A DNA stretch of 61,014 bases, from the NCBI GenBank assembly GCA_963727465.1, contig CAVSGL010000014.1, positions 1 through 61,014 of the forward strand, in the 5' to 3' direction. The stretch comes from VRUE01 sp963727465 (GTDB lineage Bacteria > Actinomycetota > Thermoleophilia > Solirubrobacterales > 70-9). This document shows positions 33,875-44,858 of the stretch, piece by piece. How positions within the stretch are numbered: the stretch's first letter is position 1; every line of letters begins with the position of its first letter. A program made the translations under genes and the position numbers. The notes under the pieces were generated by a model. It saw only the letters and a program-made list of their open reading frames with translations, was not told the DNA's origin and made no database searches.

Positions 33875-34767
33875 TGGCACAGATCGAGGTCACGAGCCTT
33901 CCCGACGCCGAGCCGCATCCCCGCCACGTGGCGATCGGCACCTTCGACGGCGTCCACCTCGGCCACCAGGAGGTGATCGACGAGGCCGACACGGTCCTCA
34001 CCTTCGATCCGCACCCGCTCTCGGTGATCCACCCCTCGGCGCTGCCGAAGCTGATCATGCCGTTCGGCGTCAAGCGCGACGTGATCGAGGGCCTCGGGGT
34101 GCGCGAGCTCGTCGTCATCCCCTTCGACGAGGATTTCGCCAAACGCTCCGCGGAGGAGTTCGTCGAGCACGTCCTGATCGAGAGGCTCGGCGCGGAGAAG
34201 GTCTCGGTCGGCGAGAACTTCCGCTTCGGCGCCAAGGCAAAGGGCGATCCGGCGATGCTGGCGGCGCGCGAGGAGTTCGAGACCCGCGTCGTGCCCCTGG
34301 TCGAGGTCGACGGCGAGACGGTCTCCTCGACCCGCATCCGGGCGCTGATCGCGGCCGGCGACATGGAGGGGGCGCGGCACTGCCTCGGCGCCCCGTTCAT
34401 GGTCGAGGGCACGGTGGTCGAGGGCGACCAGCGCGGCCGTGAGCTCGGCTTCCCGACCGCCAACATCGTGCCCGACGACCGTCTCGCGATCCCCGGCCAC
34501 GGCGTCTTCGCCGCCTTCGCCGACGGCGTGCCGGCGGCGGTCAACGTCGGCGTGCGGCCGACGTTCGACAGCGGCCGCGGCGTGCTGATCGAGACCTACC
34601 TGATCGACCGCGAAGAGGACCTCTACGGCCACAACCTGCGAGTCGCCTTCGTCGAGCGCCTGCGGGGCGAGAAGCGCTTTGCCAGCGTCGAGGAGCTGAT
34701 CGCCCAGATGAGGCTCGACGTCGAGGACGCGAAGCGGGTCTGTGCTAGCTTCACCGGCGCGCCATGA
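33874..34767 (+). CDS. ribF: Bifunctional riboflavin kinase/FAD synthetase
   Basis: The 297-aa protein has an N-terminal nucleotidyltransferase half (AIGTFDGVHLGHQEVI, FRFGAKAKGD, SSTRIRALI) and a C-terminal flavokinase half (GRELGFPTANI, PAAVNVGVRPTF, FVERLRGEKRF). It converts riboflavin to FMN and FAD. GTG start overlaps the truB stop (TAGTG), and the end overlaps rpsO by ATGA, so ribosomal protein S15 is translationally coupled to it. Confidence 0.95.
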   Translation: MAQIEVTSLPDAEPHPRHVAIGTFDGVHLGHQEVIDEADTVLTFDPHPLSVIHPSALPKLIMPFGVKRDVIEGLGVRELVVIPFDEDFAKRSAEEFVEHVLIERLGAEKVSVGENFRFGAKAKGDPAMLAAREEFETRVVPLVEVDGETVSSTRIRALIAAGDMEGARHCLGAPFMVEGTVVEGDQRGRELGFPTANIVPDDRLAIPGHGVFAAFADGVPAAVNVGVRPTFDSGRGVLIETYLIDREEDLYGHNLRVAFVERLRGEKRFASVEELIAQMRLDVEDAKRVCASFTGAP

Positions 34768-35033
34768 GCCTGACCAAGGAGAAGAAGACCGAGCTGATCG
34801 GCAAGTACGGCCGCGCCGACGGCGACACCGGGTCTGCCGAGGTGCAGATCGCGCTGGCCACCGAGCGGATCAACGAGCTGACCGAGCACCTGCGCACGCA
34901 CGCGAAGGACCATCACTCCCGCCGCGGCCTGTTGATGCTCGTCGGCAAGCGGCGGCGCATGCTGCGCTACCTGGAACGCACGGACCTCGAGCGCTACCGC
35001 TCGCTGGTCGCCGAGCTCGGGCTGCGGCGATAG
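34764..35033 (+). CDS. rpsO: 30S ribosomal protein S15
   Basis: The 89-aa basic protein has the S15 core: YGRADGDTGSAEVQIALATERINELTEHLRTHAKDHHSRRGLLMLVGKRRRMLRYLE. It binds the 16S rRNA central domain. Length exactly matches the family. A TAGCTT 12 nt upstream of its ATG, inside ribF, could give a separate promoter. Confidence 0.98.
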   Translation: MSLTKEKKTELIGKYGRADGDTGSAEVQIALATERINELTEHLRTHAKDHHSRRGLLMLVGKRRRMLRYLERTDLERYRSLVAELGLRR

Positions 35034-35047
35034 CGCCCCCGGCCCTG

Positions 35048-35053
35048 TAGTCT
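35048..35053 (+). promoter_or_regulatory. Possible -10 (TAGTCT) and leader upstream of pnp
   Basis: TAGTCT lies in the 90-bp gap between rpsO and pnp, which also contains GGGACAGAGAACGAGAG and a proper Shine-Dalgarno GGAGGT (35109-35114) nine bases before the pnp ATG. Unlike most genes here, pnp would have a leader, where RNase III or autoregulation could act. Confidence 0.35.
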
Positions 35054-35123
35054 CTGCCGGGACAGAGAACGAGAGTTCTGAATGCAATGGGTCGCCAACC
35101 GGGCGGCCGGAGGTAAAAACTCA

Positions 35124-37364
<2,241 letters not shown>

Positions 37365-37368
37365 TCGC

Positions 37369-38640
37369 TTGAGCGGCGCGCGGGTCAGCGAGCTCGGCTC
37401 GGGCGTCCGGGTCGTGACCGAGGAGGTTCCCTCGGTTCGCTCGGTCGCGCTCGGGCTCTGGGTTCGCACGGGATCGCGCAACGAGACGCCGGCTCAGGCC
37501 GGCGTCTCGCATTTCCTCGAGCACCTGCTGTTCAAGGGCACGGCGCGCTACTCGGCGATCGAGATCTCCGAGCTCTTCGACGGGCTCGGCGCCTCGGTCA
37601 ACGCCGCGACGGGCAAGGAGACCACCCACCTGCACGCCCGCTTCCTCGACGAGCACACCGAGGAGGTCTTCGACCTGCTGGCGGAGATGCTGCTGGCGCC
37701 GACCTACCCGGAGATCGACTCCGAGCGCGAGGTCGTGCTGGAGGAGATCGCGATGTACGAGGACGAGCCGCAGGACCGCGTCCACGACGTGCTCGCCGGC
37801 GCCGTCTTCGGCGAGCACCCGCTCGGCCGCCGCGTGCTCGGCGAGGCCGACGTGATCGCCTCGATCCCGGTGCCGGAGATCGAGGCCTACCGCGAGAGCC
37901 GCTACACCGGTCCGCACGTGGTGGTCGGGGCGGCCGGACACCTCGAGCACGAGCGGATCGTCGCCCTGGCGGAACGCCTGGTCTCGCCGCCCGCCGACGC
38001 CGACGGGGCGCAGCCCGCCGCCGGCGACGAGGGCTCTCGCCTGCGCTTCTACCCGAAGGACACCGAGCAGTACCACATCTGCTTCGGCGCGCCGGGGATC
38101 GTCCGCGACGACGAGCGCCGCTACGCGCTCGCCGTGCTCGACTCGATCTTCGGCGGCTCGACCTCATCGCGCCTGTTCCGCGAGGTGCGCGAGAAGCGCG
38201 GCCTCGCCTACTCGGTCGGCTCTTACAACGAGCAGTACACCGACTCCGGCCTGGTCGCGACCTACGTCGGCACGCGCGAGGACAACGTCGAGGAAGCCTG
38301 CGCGGTGATCGGCGCCGAGCTCGAGCGCCTGCGCTCCGAGCCGGTCTCGGCCGAGGAGCTTGCGCGCGCGAAGGAGAACGTCAAGGGGCGCCTCGTCCTC
38401 TCCTCGGAGTCGACCGCGGCACGGATGTCGCGGATCTCGCGCGCGACCCTCTTCGGGCTGCCGATCGACAGCCTCGACGAGATGCTGGCCAAGGTCGACG
38501 CGGTCGAGATCGACCAGCTGAGCGAGCTGGCGACCGAGCTCTACGGCCCGGCACGCCTCTCGGCCGCCTGCGTCGGCCGCGACGAGGCCTGCTTCCGCAA
38601 GGCGCTGGCCCCCGTTTCCGAGCAGCTGGCCGCCGCATGA
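37369..38640 (+). CDS. M16-family zinc peptidase
   Basis: The 423-aa protein has the inverted zinc motif HFLEHLLFKG (HxxEH) near residue 48, the third ligand Glu in EREVVLEEIAMYEDEP, and the C-terminal half FGGSTSSRLFREVREKRGLAYSVGS typical of processing-peptidase-like M16B enzymes. It lies directly after pnp, as in Bacillus and Actinobacteria. TTG 37369 (TTGAGC) fits the gap of four bases after the pnp stop; an upstream in-frame start lies inside the pnp tail. Confidence 0.9.
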   Translation: MSGARVSELGSGVRVVTEEVPSVRSVALGLWVRTGSRNETPAQAGVSHFLEHLLFKGTARYSAIEISELFDGLGASVNAATGKETTHLHARFLDEHTEEVFDLLAEMLLAPTYPEIDSEREVVLEEIAMYEDEPQDRVHDVLAGAVFGEHPLGRRVLGEADVIASIPVPEIEAYRESRYTGPHVVVGAAGHLEHERIVALAERLVSPPADADGAQPAAGDEGSRLRFYPKDTEQYHICFGAPGIVRDDERRYALAVLDSIFGGSTSSRLFREVREKRGLAYSVGSYNEQYTDSGLVATYVGTREDNVEEACAVIGAELERLRSEPVSAEELARAKENVKGRLVLSSESTAARMSRISRATLFGLPIDSLDEMLAKVDAVEIDQLSELATELYGPARLSAACVGRDEACFRKALAPVSEQLAAA

Positions 38641-39302
38641 TCCGGGTCGGCGTCGCGGGCGCGGCGGGGAAAATGGGCAGCACCGTCTGTGCCGCGGTCG
38701 ACGCGGCCGAGGGGATGGAGCTGGCGGCGAGGGCCGACCCGGCGCTGGATACCGAGCTCGGCTCGATTCTCGGCGAGGTCGACGTCGTCGTCGACTTCAC
38801 CACGCCCGAGACCGCCCTCGGCAACGCCGAGGCCTGCCTGGACGCCGGCGTCCACGTCGTCCTCGGCACCACCGGCTTCGACCTCGACGCGCTGCGAGCG
38901 GCGGCCGAGCGCAGCGAGGCGAACTGTTTCGTCGCGCCGAACTTCGCGATCGGCGCCGTGCTGCTGATGGAGGCCGCGCAGGCGATCGCCAGGCACATGC
39001 CCGAGTGCGAGATCGTCGAGCTGCACCACGACCGCAAGCTCGACGCGCCGTCGGGAACGGCGAAGCGCACCGCGGAGCTGATCGAGGCCGCCGGCGGCAA
39101 CGTGCACGAGCCGATCCACTCGGTGCGCCTGCCCGGCCTCGTCGCCCACCAGGAAGTGATCTTCGGCGGCGAGGGACAGACGCTGGCGCTGCGCCACGAC
39201 TCGATCGACCGGGCCTCGTTCATGCCCGGCGTCGTGCTCGCCGTGCGCCGGGTCGGCGAGCTGCCCGAGCGCTTCACGGTCGGGCTCGAGAAGCTGCTGT
39301 AG
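38637..39302 (+). CDS. dapB: 4-hydroxy-tetrahydrodipicolinate reductase
   Basis: The 221-aa protein has GVAGAAGKMGSTV (NAD(P)H loop), VVDFTTPE, LGTTGFD, and the substrate loop ELHHDRKLDAPSGTAKRTAELI. It performs the second step of the lysine/diaminopimelate branch. It is some 30 residues shorter than many DapB proteins. ATGA overlap with the peptidase gene. Confidence 0.95.
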   Translation: MIRVGVAGAAGKMGSTVCAAVDAAEGMELAARADPALDTELGSILGEVDVVVDFTTPETALGNAEACLDAGVHVVLGTTGFDLDALRAAAERSEANCFVAPNFAIGAVLLMEAAQAIARHMPECEIVELHHDRKLDAPSGTAKRTAELIEAAGGNVHEPIHSVRLPGLVAHQEVIFGGEGQTLALRHDSIDRASFMPGVVLAVRRVGELPERFTVGLEKLL

Positions 39303-39312
39303 GTTTGCCCGC

Positions 39313-40755
39313 GTGAGCGACGATCTCGCACGTCTCGACGCGACCGCGCAGGCGGAGCTGATCCGCAGCGGCGAGGCCAGCCCGGCTGAGCTGGTCGAGG
39401 CGGCGATCGCCCGGGTGGAGGCGGCGAACGGCGAGGTCAACGCGGTCATCCACGAGCTCTTCGACGAGGGCCTCGAGGCGGCGAGGGGGGAGCTTCCCGA
39501 CGGTCCGTTCAGGGGCGTGCCGTTCCTGCTCAAGGACCTCGGCGCGGCCTTCGCCGGCCAGCCGCTGCACATGGGGATGGGCTACCTGAAGCAGCGCGAC
39601 TTCCGCGCTCCGGTCGACACCTTCCTCGCCCAGCGCTTCCGTGCCGCCGGCCTGGTCACGATCGGCAAGACCAACGCGCCCGAGCTCGGCATCCTGCCGA
39701 CCACCGAGCCGCGCGCCTACGGCCCGACCCGCAATCCCTGGGACCTGGGCCGTTCCCCCGGCGGCTCCAGCGGCGGCTCCGCCGCGGCGGTCGCCGCCGG
39801 CATGGTGCCCTTCGCCCACGCCAACGACGGCGGCGGCTCGATCCGCATCCCCGCCTCCAACTGCGGCCTGGTCGGGCTGAAGCCGAGCCGCCAGCGGATC
39901 AGCGAGGGCCCCCTGGTCGGCGACATCATGTCCGGCCTCACCTGCGAGCTCTGCGTCTCGCGCTCGGTCCGCGACACCGCCGCGCTGCTCGAGGCGGTGC
40001 ACGGCCCGGCGCCCGGCGACCCCTACGTGGCGCCGCCGCCCTCGCGGGCCTACACGGACGAGGTCGGCGCCGACCCCGGCAGGCTGCGGATCGCCCTCTC
40101 GACCGAGGCGATCATCGACCGGGATGCCGAGCCCGAGCCGATCGCCGCAGCCAGGGCCGGGGCGAAGGCGCTGGAAGACCTCGGCCACGCGGTCGAGGAA
40201 ACCGATATGAGCATGCTCGAGAGCCTGCCCGTCATCGAGCCTTTCCTCACCCGCTGGGCGGCCGGACAGGCGCAGGTGCTCGATCAGCTCTCGATCGTCG
40301 GCGGGGCGCCGATCACGGCCGACGACGTCGAGCCGCTGACCTGGGCGCTGGCCGAGATCGGCCGGCAGCGCAGCGCCGGCGAGTACCTCGCCGCCGTCGG
40401 CCAGCACCAGGTGCTGGGCCGGATGTTCGCCGGCCTCTACGAGTCCGGCTTCGACCTGCTGCTGACGCCGACGATGGGCGAGCCGCCGCCGCCGCTCGGC
40501 AGCTTCGACGACTCCGGCGCCGACCCGCTGGACGCCTTCCGCCGCGCCTTCATCGACGGCTGCTTCACGGCGGCCTTCAACGCCACCGGGCAGCCGGCGA
40601 TCTCGCTGCCGCTGCACTGGACCGAGGACGGGCTCCCCGTCGGCGTCCAGCTCGTCGCTCCGCTGGGGCGCGAGGATGTCCTCCTGCGCGTCGCCGCCCA
40701 GCTCGAGCAGGCGGTTCCGTGGGCTGACCGACGGCCGGCGGCGTTCGCCGCCTGA
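39313..40755 (+). CDS. Amidase-signature-family hydrolase
   Basis: The 480-aa protein has the Ser-cisSer-Lys triad region: Lys in FLLKDLGAAFAG, cis-Ser in GGSSGGSAAAVAAG, and the nucleophile Ser in NDGGGSIRIPASNCG. It hydrolyses an unidentified amide. It stands between dapB and dapA, where thyX or an unrelated gene is found in other Actinobacteria. It is not a GatA by context (no gatB/gatC nearby). GTG start seven bases after a TAGGTT at 39300-39305, which also contains the dapB stop. Confidence 0.9.
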   Translation: MSDDLARLDATAQAELIRSGEASPAELVEAAIARVEAANGEVNAVIHELFDEGLEAARGELPDGPFRGVPFLLKDLGAAFAGQPLHMGMGYLKQRDFRAPVDTFLAQRFRAAGLVTIGKTNAPELGILPTTEPRAYGPTRNPWDLGRSPGGSSGGSAAAVAAGMVPFAHANDGGGSIRIPASNCGLVGLKPSRQRISEGPLVGDIMSGLTCELCVSRSVRDTAALLEAVHGPAPGDPYVAPPPSRAYTDEVGADPGRLRIALSTEAIIDRDAEPEPIAAARAGAKALEDLGHAVEETDMSMLESLPVIEPFLTRWAAGQAQVLDQLSIVGGAPITADDVEPLTWALAEIGRQRSAGEYLAAVGQHQVLGRMFAGLYESGFDLLLTPTMGEPPPPLGSFDDSGADPLDAFRRAFIDGCFTAAFNATGQPAISLPLHWTEDGLPVGVQLVAPLGREDVLLRVAAQLEQAVPWADRRPAAFAA

Positions 40756-40764
40756 GCGATGATC

Positions 40765-40770
40765 TAGGCT
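40765..40770 (+). promoter_or_regulatory. Probable -10 element (TAGGCT) for dapA
   Basis: TAGGCT is six bases before the dapA ATG, which lacks a Shine-Dalgarno sequence. A leaderless dapA transcript is likely in addition to readthrough from upstream. Confidence 0.4.
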
Positions 40771-40776
40771 GCCCGC

Positions 40777-41652
40777 ATGCGATGCCCCGAAGGAGTGCTG
40801 ACCGCGATGGCGACCCCGTTCCGAGAGGACGGCGGGGTCGACGAGGCAGCGGCGCGAAAGCTGGCGAGCGACTTGGTCGAGCACGGCTCGCATGGAGTCG
40901 TCGTCGCCGGATCCTCGGGTGAGGCGGCGACCCTCGACGATCGGGAGCACATCGCGCTGCTGGCGGCGGTGGTCGACGAGATCGGCGACGCGGCGACGAT
41001 CGTCTGCGGCACCGGCACCAACGACACGCGGCACTCGGTCGAGCTGACCAGGGCCGCCGTCGATGCCGGCGCCGATGCGGCGCTGATCGTCACTCCCTAC
41101 TACAACAAGCCCACCTTCCCCGGTATCCGCGCCCACTTCGAAGCGATCGCCGCCGCGGTTCCCGGCCATCCGCTGATCGCCTACAACATCCCCTCGCGCG
41201 TCGTGATCAACGTCGGCCCTGACGAGCTCGCCGAGCTGGCGGAGATCGAGAGCGTCGTCGGCGTCAAGCAGGCGAACAACGACGATCTCAGGCCGATCGA
41301 GGGCATGGGCATCCTGGCCGGCAACGACGAAATCTTCCTGCGCACGCTCGAACTGGGCGGCGCCGGCGGCATTCTCGTCGCGTCGAACGTGGTCGGCGCG
41401 CAGATGCGCGAAATCTGGGATGCCGTCCGCGGCGGTGAGCTCGACCGGGCTCGGGAGGTCGACGCCGAACTGGGCCCGGTCTACGACGCGATGGGCATCG
41501 TGACCAACCCGATCCCGCTGAAGGCGGCGCTGGAGATGACGGGGTCGATTCCCCACGGCGGCCTGCGCCTGCCGCTGGTCGAAGCAGACGCCGATGTCCG
41601 CGCAGCCGTGCGCGGGGCGCTGGACGCCGTCGGCGTAGCGGTGGCGTCCTAG
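40777..41652 (+). CDS. dapA: 4-hydroxy-tetrahydrodipicolinate synthase
   Basis: The 291-aa TIM-barrel protein has the Schiff-base Lys163 in VVGVKQANND, Tyr135 in AYNIPSRV, and TPYYNKPTFPGIRAHF. It condenses pyruvate with aspartate semialdehyde. The loop that is normally GTTGE reads GSSGE (residues 45-49), so both relay threonines are serines. Other aldolases of the family also vary here, but the neighbours dapB and rnj favour dapA. Codon choice is slightly less GC-strict than in rnj. Confidence 0.85.
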   Translation: MRCPEGVLTAMATPFREDGGVDEAAARKLASDLVEHGSHGVVVAGSSGEAATLDDREHIALLAAVVDEIGDAATIVCGTGTNDTRHSVELTRAAVDAGADAALIVTPYYNKPTFPGIRAHFEAIAAAVPGHPLIAYNIPSRVVINVGPDELAELAEIESVVGVKQANNDDLRPIEGMGILAGNDEIFLRTLELGGAGGILVASNVVGAQMREIWDAVRGGELDRAREVDAELGPVYDAMGIVTNPIPLKAALEMTGSIPHGGLRLPLVEADADVRAAVRGALDAVGVAVAS

Positions 41653-41655
41653 CTC

Positions 41656-43317
41656 ATGGCCGGAAAGCTGAAAGTCCTGCCGCTCGGCGGCCTGGGCGAG
41701 ATCGGCAAGAACATGACCGTGGTCGAGTACGACGGCCGGATCGTCGTCGTCGACACCGGCCTGATGTTCCCGACGCCGGAGATGCTGGGGATCGACCTCG
41801 TGCTGCCGGACTTCGCCTACCTGCGCGAGCGCGCCGCGGACATCGAGGCGATCGTGCTCACGCACGGGCACGAGGACCACGTCGGCGCGCTGCCCTACGT
41901 GCTGCGCGAGATCGGCATGCCGCCGGTGATCTACGGCGGCCTGCTGACCGTTGGCATGGTCCGCTCGAAGCTCGACGAGCACAAGCTCAAGGACGCGCCG
42001 CTGGAGGAGCTGCCCCCCGGCAAGAAGGTCGAGCTGGGCCCGTTCGAGCTCGAGCTCGTCCACCTCTCGCACTCGATCCCCGACATGCGCGGCGTGATCC
42101 TCGGCACCGAGCTGGGCAAGATGCTGATGACCGGCGACTACAAGTTCGACCAGACCCCGGTCGACGGCCGTCCCGCCGACATCTCCCGCCTCGCGGAGCT
42201 CGGTCGCGAAGGGCTGCTGCTGCTCTGCGGCGATTCGACCAACGCCGACCGGCCGGGGGTCGCGCCCTCGGAGTCGAGCGTCGGGCCGGCCCTGCTGGAG
42301 ACCTTCAAGGGGTGCGGGGGGCGGATCATCGTCACCTCCTTCGCCTCGAACATCCACCGCGTGCAGCAGGTGATCGACGCCGCGGTGGAGCTCGACCGCC
42401 GCGTCGCCCTGGTCGGCCGCTCGATGCGCAAGAACTTCAACATCGCCTCCAACCTCGGCATCGCGCACGCGCCCTCCGGCCTGTTCATCCAGCCGCGCGA
42501 GATCGAGGACTTCCCGGACGAGAAGGTGGTCGTGATCTCCACCGGCAGCCAGGGCGAGCCGCTCTCGGCGCTGCGGCGGATGGCCAACAACGACCACCGG
42601 GACGTCGAGCTGCACTCCGGCGACACGGTCGTCTTCTCGGCGACGCCGGTGCCGGGCAACGAGCGGGCCGTGAACGAAACGATCGACCGGATCTACGAGA
42701 TCGGCGCCTCGGTCGTGACCGCGAAGGAGGCGCCGATCCACGCCTCCGGCCACGGCTGGCAGGAGGAGCTGAAGCTGATGCTCAACCTGACCAAGCCGCG
42801 CTACGTGATGCCGGTGCACGGCGACTACCAGCGGCTGCGCCTGCACGCCGAGCTCGCCCACTCGGTCGGGATCGATCCCGAGAACGTCTTCCGGGGGCGC
42901 AACGGCCTGCCGTTGGAGGTCGACGGGGACGGGGCGCGCTTCGGCGCCGAGGTCCACGCCGGCGTCGTCTACGTCGACGGGGTCAACATCGGCGAGCCCG
43001 ACGACGTCGCGCTGCGCGACCGGCGCGAGATCTCCGCCGACGGCATCTTCATCGTCGTCGCGACGATCTCGGCCGAGGACGGCAGCGTCGTCGCCGATCC
43101 CGAGGCGATCGTGCGCGGGGTCTCGCTGCCCGGCGGGGAGGAGGCGCTGGTCGAAGAGCTCAAGGACGTCGCCGAGGACTCGCTCGAGGACGCGGCGGAG
43201 GCGGGCACGCGCGAGGTCCATCTGATCCAGGAAGACCTGCACGACGCGATCGCCAAGCTCGTCTACGAGAAGCTGCGCACCAGGCCGATGATCCTGCCGG
43301 TCGTGGTCGAGGTCTGA
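41656..43317 (+). CDS. rnj: Ribonuclease J
   Basis: The 553-aa protein has the beta-CASP MBL layout: LPLGGLGEIGKNM at the start, THGHEDHVGALPYVL as the zinc motif, GDYKFDQTPVDGRPAD, CGDSTNADRPG, and the beta-CASP region through SGHGWQEELKLMLNLTKPRYVMPVHGDY. It is a 5'-3' exo- and endoribonuclease in mRNA and rRNA maturation. It follows dapA by three bases, as in Mycobacterium and Streptomyces, and ends the long operon. Confidence 0.96.
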   Translation: MAGKLKVLPLGGLGEIGKNMTVVEYDGRIVVVDTGLMFPTPEMLGIDLVLPDFAYLRERAADIEAIVLTHGHEDHVGALPYVLREIGMPPVIYGGLLTVGMVRSKLDEHKLKDAPLEELPPGKKVELGPFELELVHLSHSIPDMRGVILGTELGKMLMTGDYKFDQTPVDGRPADISRLAELGREGLLLLCGDSTNADRPGVAPSESSVGPALLETFKGCGGRIIVTSFASNIHRVQQVIDAAVELDRRVALVGRSMRKNFNIASNLGIAHAPSGLFIQPREIEDFPDEKVVVISTGSQGEPLSALRRMANNDHRDVELHSGDTVVFSATPVPGNERAVNETIDRIYEIGASVVTAKEAPIHASGHGWQEELKLMLNLTKPRYVMPVHGDYQRLRLHAELAHSVGIDPENVFRGRNGLPLEVDGDGARFGAEVHAGVVYVDGVNIGEPDDVALRDRREISADGIFIVVATISAEDGSVVADPEAIVRGVSLPGGEEALVEELKDVAEDSLEDAAEAGTREVHLIQEDLHDAIAKLVYEKLRTRPMILPVVVEV

Positions 43318-43342
43318 GCGAGCCGTCCGGGGAAAGAAAAAA

Positions 43343-43375
43343 GCCCGCCGGTCGCGTTGGGGAGAACCGGCGGGC
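43343..43375. terminator. Bidirectional intrinsic terminator after rnj
   Basis: GCCCGCCGGT (43343-43352) and ACCGGCGGGC (43366-43375) form a perfect 10-bp stem with a 13-base loop. The A-run at 43337-43342 becomes a U-run for minus-strand transcripts; the plus side has CTTGTGT. It separates rnj from the convergent histidine kinase gene. Confidence 0.88.
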
Positions 43376-43423
43376 CTTGTGTCTCGTCCACGCAGGAACC
43401 TATGACCGGGCTTTAAAGCCGCT

Positions 43424-44857
43424 CTAAAGCCGAGTTGATTCTTTTCTCATCTTCCGCTCGGTCTCGCGCTTGCACAGCGGCAGCCTGATCCGGAAGAGGG
43501 CGCCGCCGAGCTCCGACTCGGCGACCTCGGCGCTGCCGCCGTGCGAGCGGGCGACCGCGCGGACGATCGCCAGTCCGAGCCCGCTGCCGCCGCCGAGCGC
43601 GGTGTCCGCCGGGCCCTCGCCGCGGACGAAGCGCTCGAAGATCTGTTCGCGGAGCTCGAGCGGGACGCCCGGCCCGTCGTCGCCGACCTCGACCACGGCG
43701 TCGTCGCCGCGCCTGCTCAGGCGCAGCTCGATCGTCGAGCCGGCCGGGGTGTGGCGGACGGCGTTGTCGAGCAGGTTGAGCACCATCCGGTGCAGCTCGT
43801 CGGGATTTCCCTCGACCGGAAGCGGGCGATCGTTCTCGACCCGCAGCTCGCGTTCGCCGGCGGTCGGCGCCACCTCGACCGCGGCGTTGCCGGCAACCTC
43901 GGCGAGATCGCATCGCGTGCGGGCGCCGATCCGGCCGGCGTCGGCGCGGGCGAGCAGCAGCAGGTCGCCGACCAGGCGGCTCATCCGGCCGGATGAGCGC
44001 AGGGCCGAGTCGACCATCGCGCGTTCGTCCTCCTGCGCCGGGTCCTCGAGCGAGGCCTGGAGCAGCTCGAGGTTGGCGAGGATGCTGGTCAGCGGCGTGC
44101 GCAGCTCGTGCGAGGCGTCGGCGACGAACTCGCGCTGGCGCCGCAGGGCCGATTCGCGCTCGGACCGGGCCGCATCGAGCGAGCGCAGCATCTGCTCCAG
44201 CGTGCGCGCCAGCTCGCCGACCTCGTCGTCGACGCGCGGCTGCGGCATGTGGCTCGACGGGTCGCCGGTCTCGGCGATTGTGCGTGCGGTGGCGGTCAGA
44301 GAGGAGATCGGCCGCATCGCCCGGCGGGCGATCGTCAGGCCGGCCAGGCACGCCAGCAGGGTGGCGCCGAGGACGCCGGCGACGATCAGCAGCCAGAGCC
44401 GCCCGACGGTCTCGTCGATGTGCTGCTCGTCGCGGCCGTACTGGACGTAGCCGGCGATGCGGCCGCTGCGGCGGCTGCGGATCGCGACCGTGATCACCCG
44501 CATCTCGCCGGTGTCGTGGACGCCCGGCACCGGCGGGCCGAGCGCGGCCGCGTTCGGGCTGGCGTCGATCTGGCGCCCGTGCGAGTCGTAGATCCGCACC
44601 GAGGCGTCGTTGGGGCTGACGAAGTCGCCGAGGTCCGGCTCTTCGGCGATCAGCGTGTTGGTGAAGGTGTCGACGATCCGCACCTGCGAGGCGAGGTTGG
44701 TCACCGCGCCCTTGACCTCGCGGCTGAAGTCGTCGCGGATCCGTTCCGCGGCGAGGTTGCCGATGATCGCGCCGAAGAGGACGAGGATCGCCAGCGTCAG
44801 CCCGGCCGAGACGGCGGCGAGGCGCCAGCGCACCGGCCAGTTGCTCGGCTTGAGCAT
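43424..44857 (-). CDS. Sensor histidine kinase (HAMP, HisKA, HATPase_c)
   Basis: The 477-aa protein has two membrane helices, LAAVSAGLTLAILVLFGAII near the N terminus and LWLLIVAGVLGATLLACLAGL near residue 155, enclosing a ~115-residue extracellular sensor; then a HAMP domain (RRAMRPISSLTATA), the phospho-acceptor helix DASHELRTPLTSI, and ATPase boxes NLLDNAVRHTP, VGDDGPGVP and GGSGLGLAIV. It starts one base after the stop of its response regulator. The signal is unknown; the set resembles the common envelope-stress pairs of Actinobacteria. Confidence 0.93.
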   Translation of the reverse strand: MLKPSNWPVRWRLAAVSAGLTLAILVLFGAIIGNLAAERIRDDFSREVKGAVTNLASQVRIVDTFTNTLIAEEPDLGDFVSPNDASVRIYDSHGRQIDASPNAAALGPPVPGVHDTGEMRVITVAIRSRRSGRIAGYVQYGRDEQHIDETVGRLWLLIVAGVLGATLLACLAGLTIARRAMRPISSLTATARTIAETGDPSSHMPQPRVDDEVGELARTLEQMLRSLDAARSERESALRRQREFVADASHELRTPLTSILANLELLQASLEDPAQEDERAMVDSALRSSGRMSRLVGDLLLLARADAGRIGARTRCDLAEVAGNAAVEVAPTAGERELRVENDRPLPVEGNPDELHRMVLNLLDNAVRHTPAGSTIELRLSRRGDDAVVEVGDDGPGVPLELREQIFERFVRGEGPADTALGGGSGLGLAIVRAVARSHGGSAEVAESELGGALFRIRLPLCKRETERKMRKESTRL

Positions 44858-44858
44858 C

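Noticed and set aside
39274..43242. A 1322-residue open frame antisense to the amidase, dapA and rnj genes.
   Set aside because: It mirrors the codon structure of well-identified sense genes and its translation is a low-complexity mix of Arg, Asp, Val, Gly and Ala; long antisense frames are expected at this GC content.
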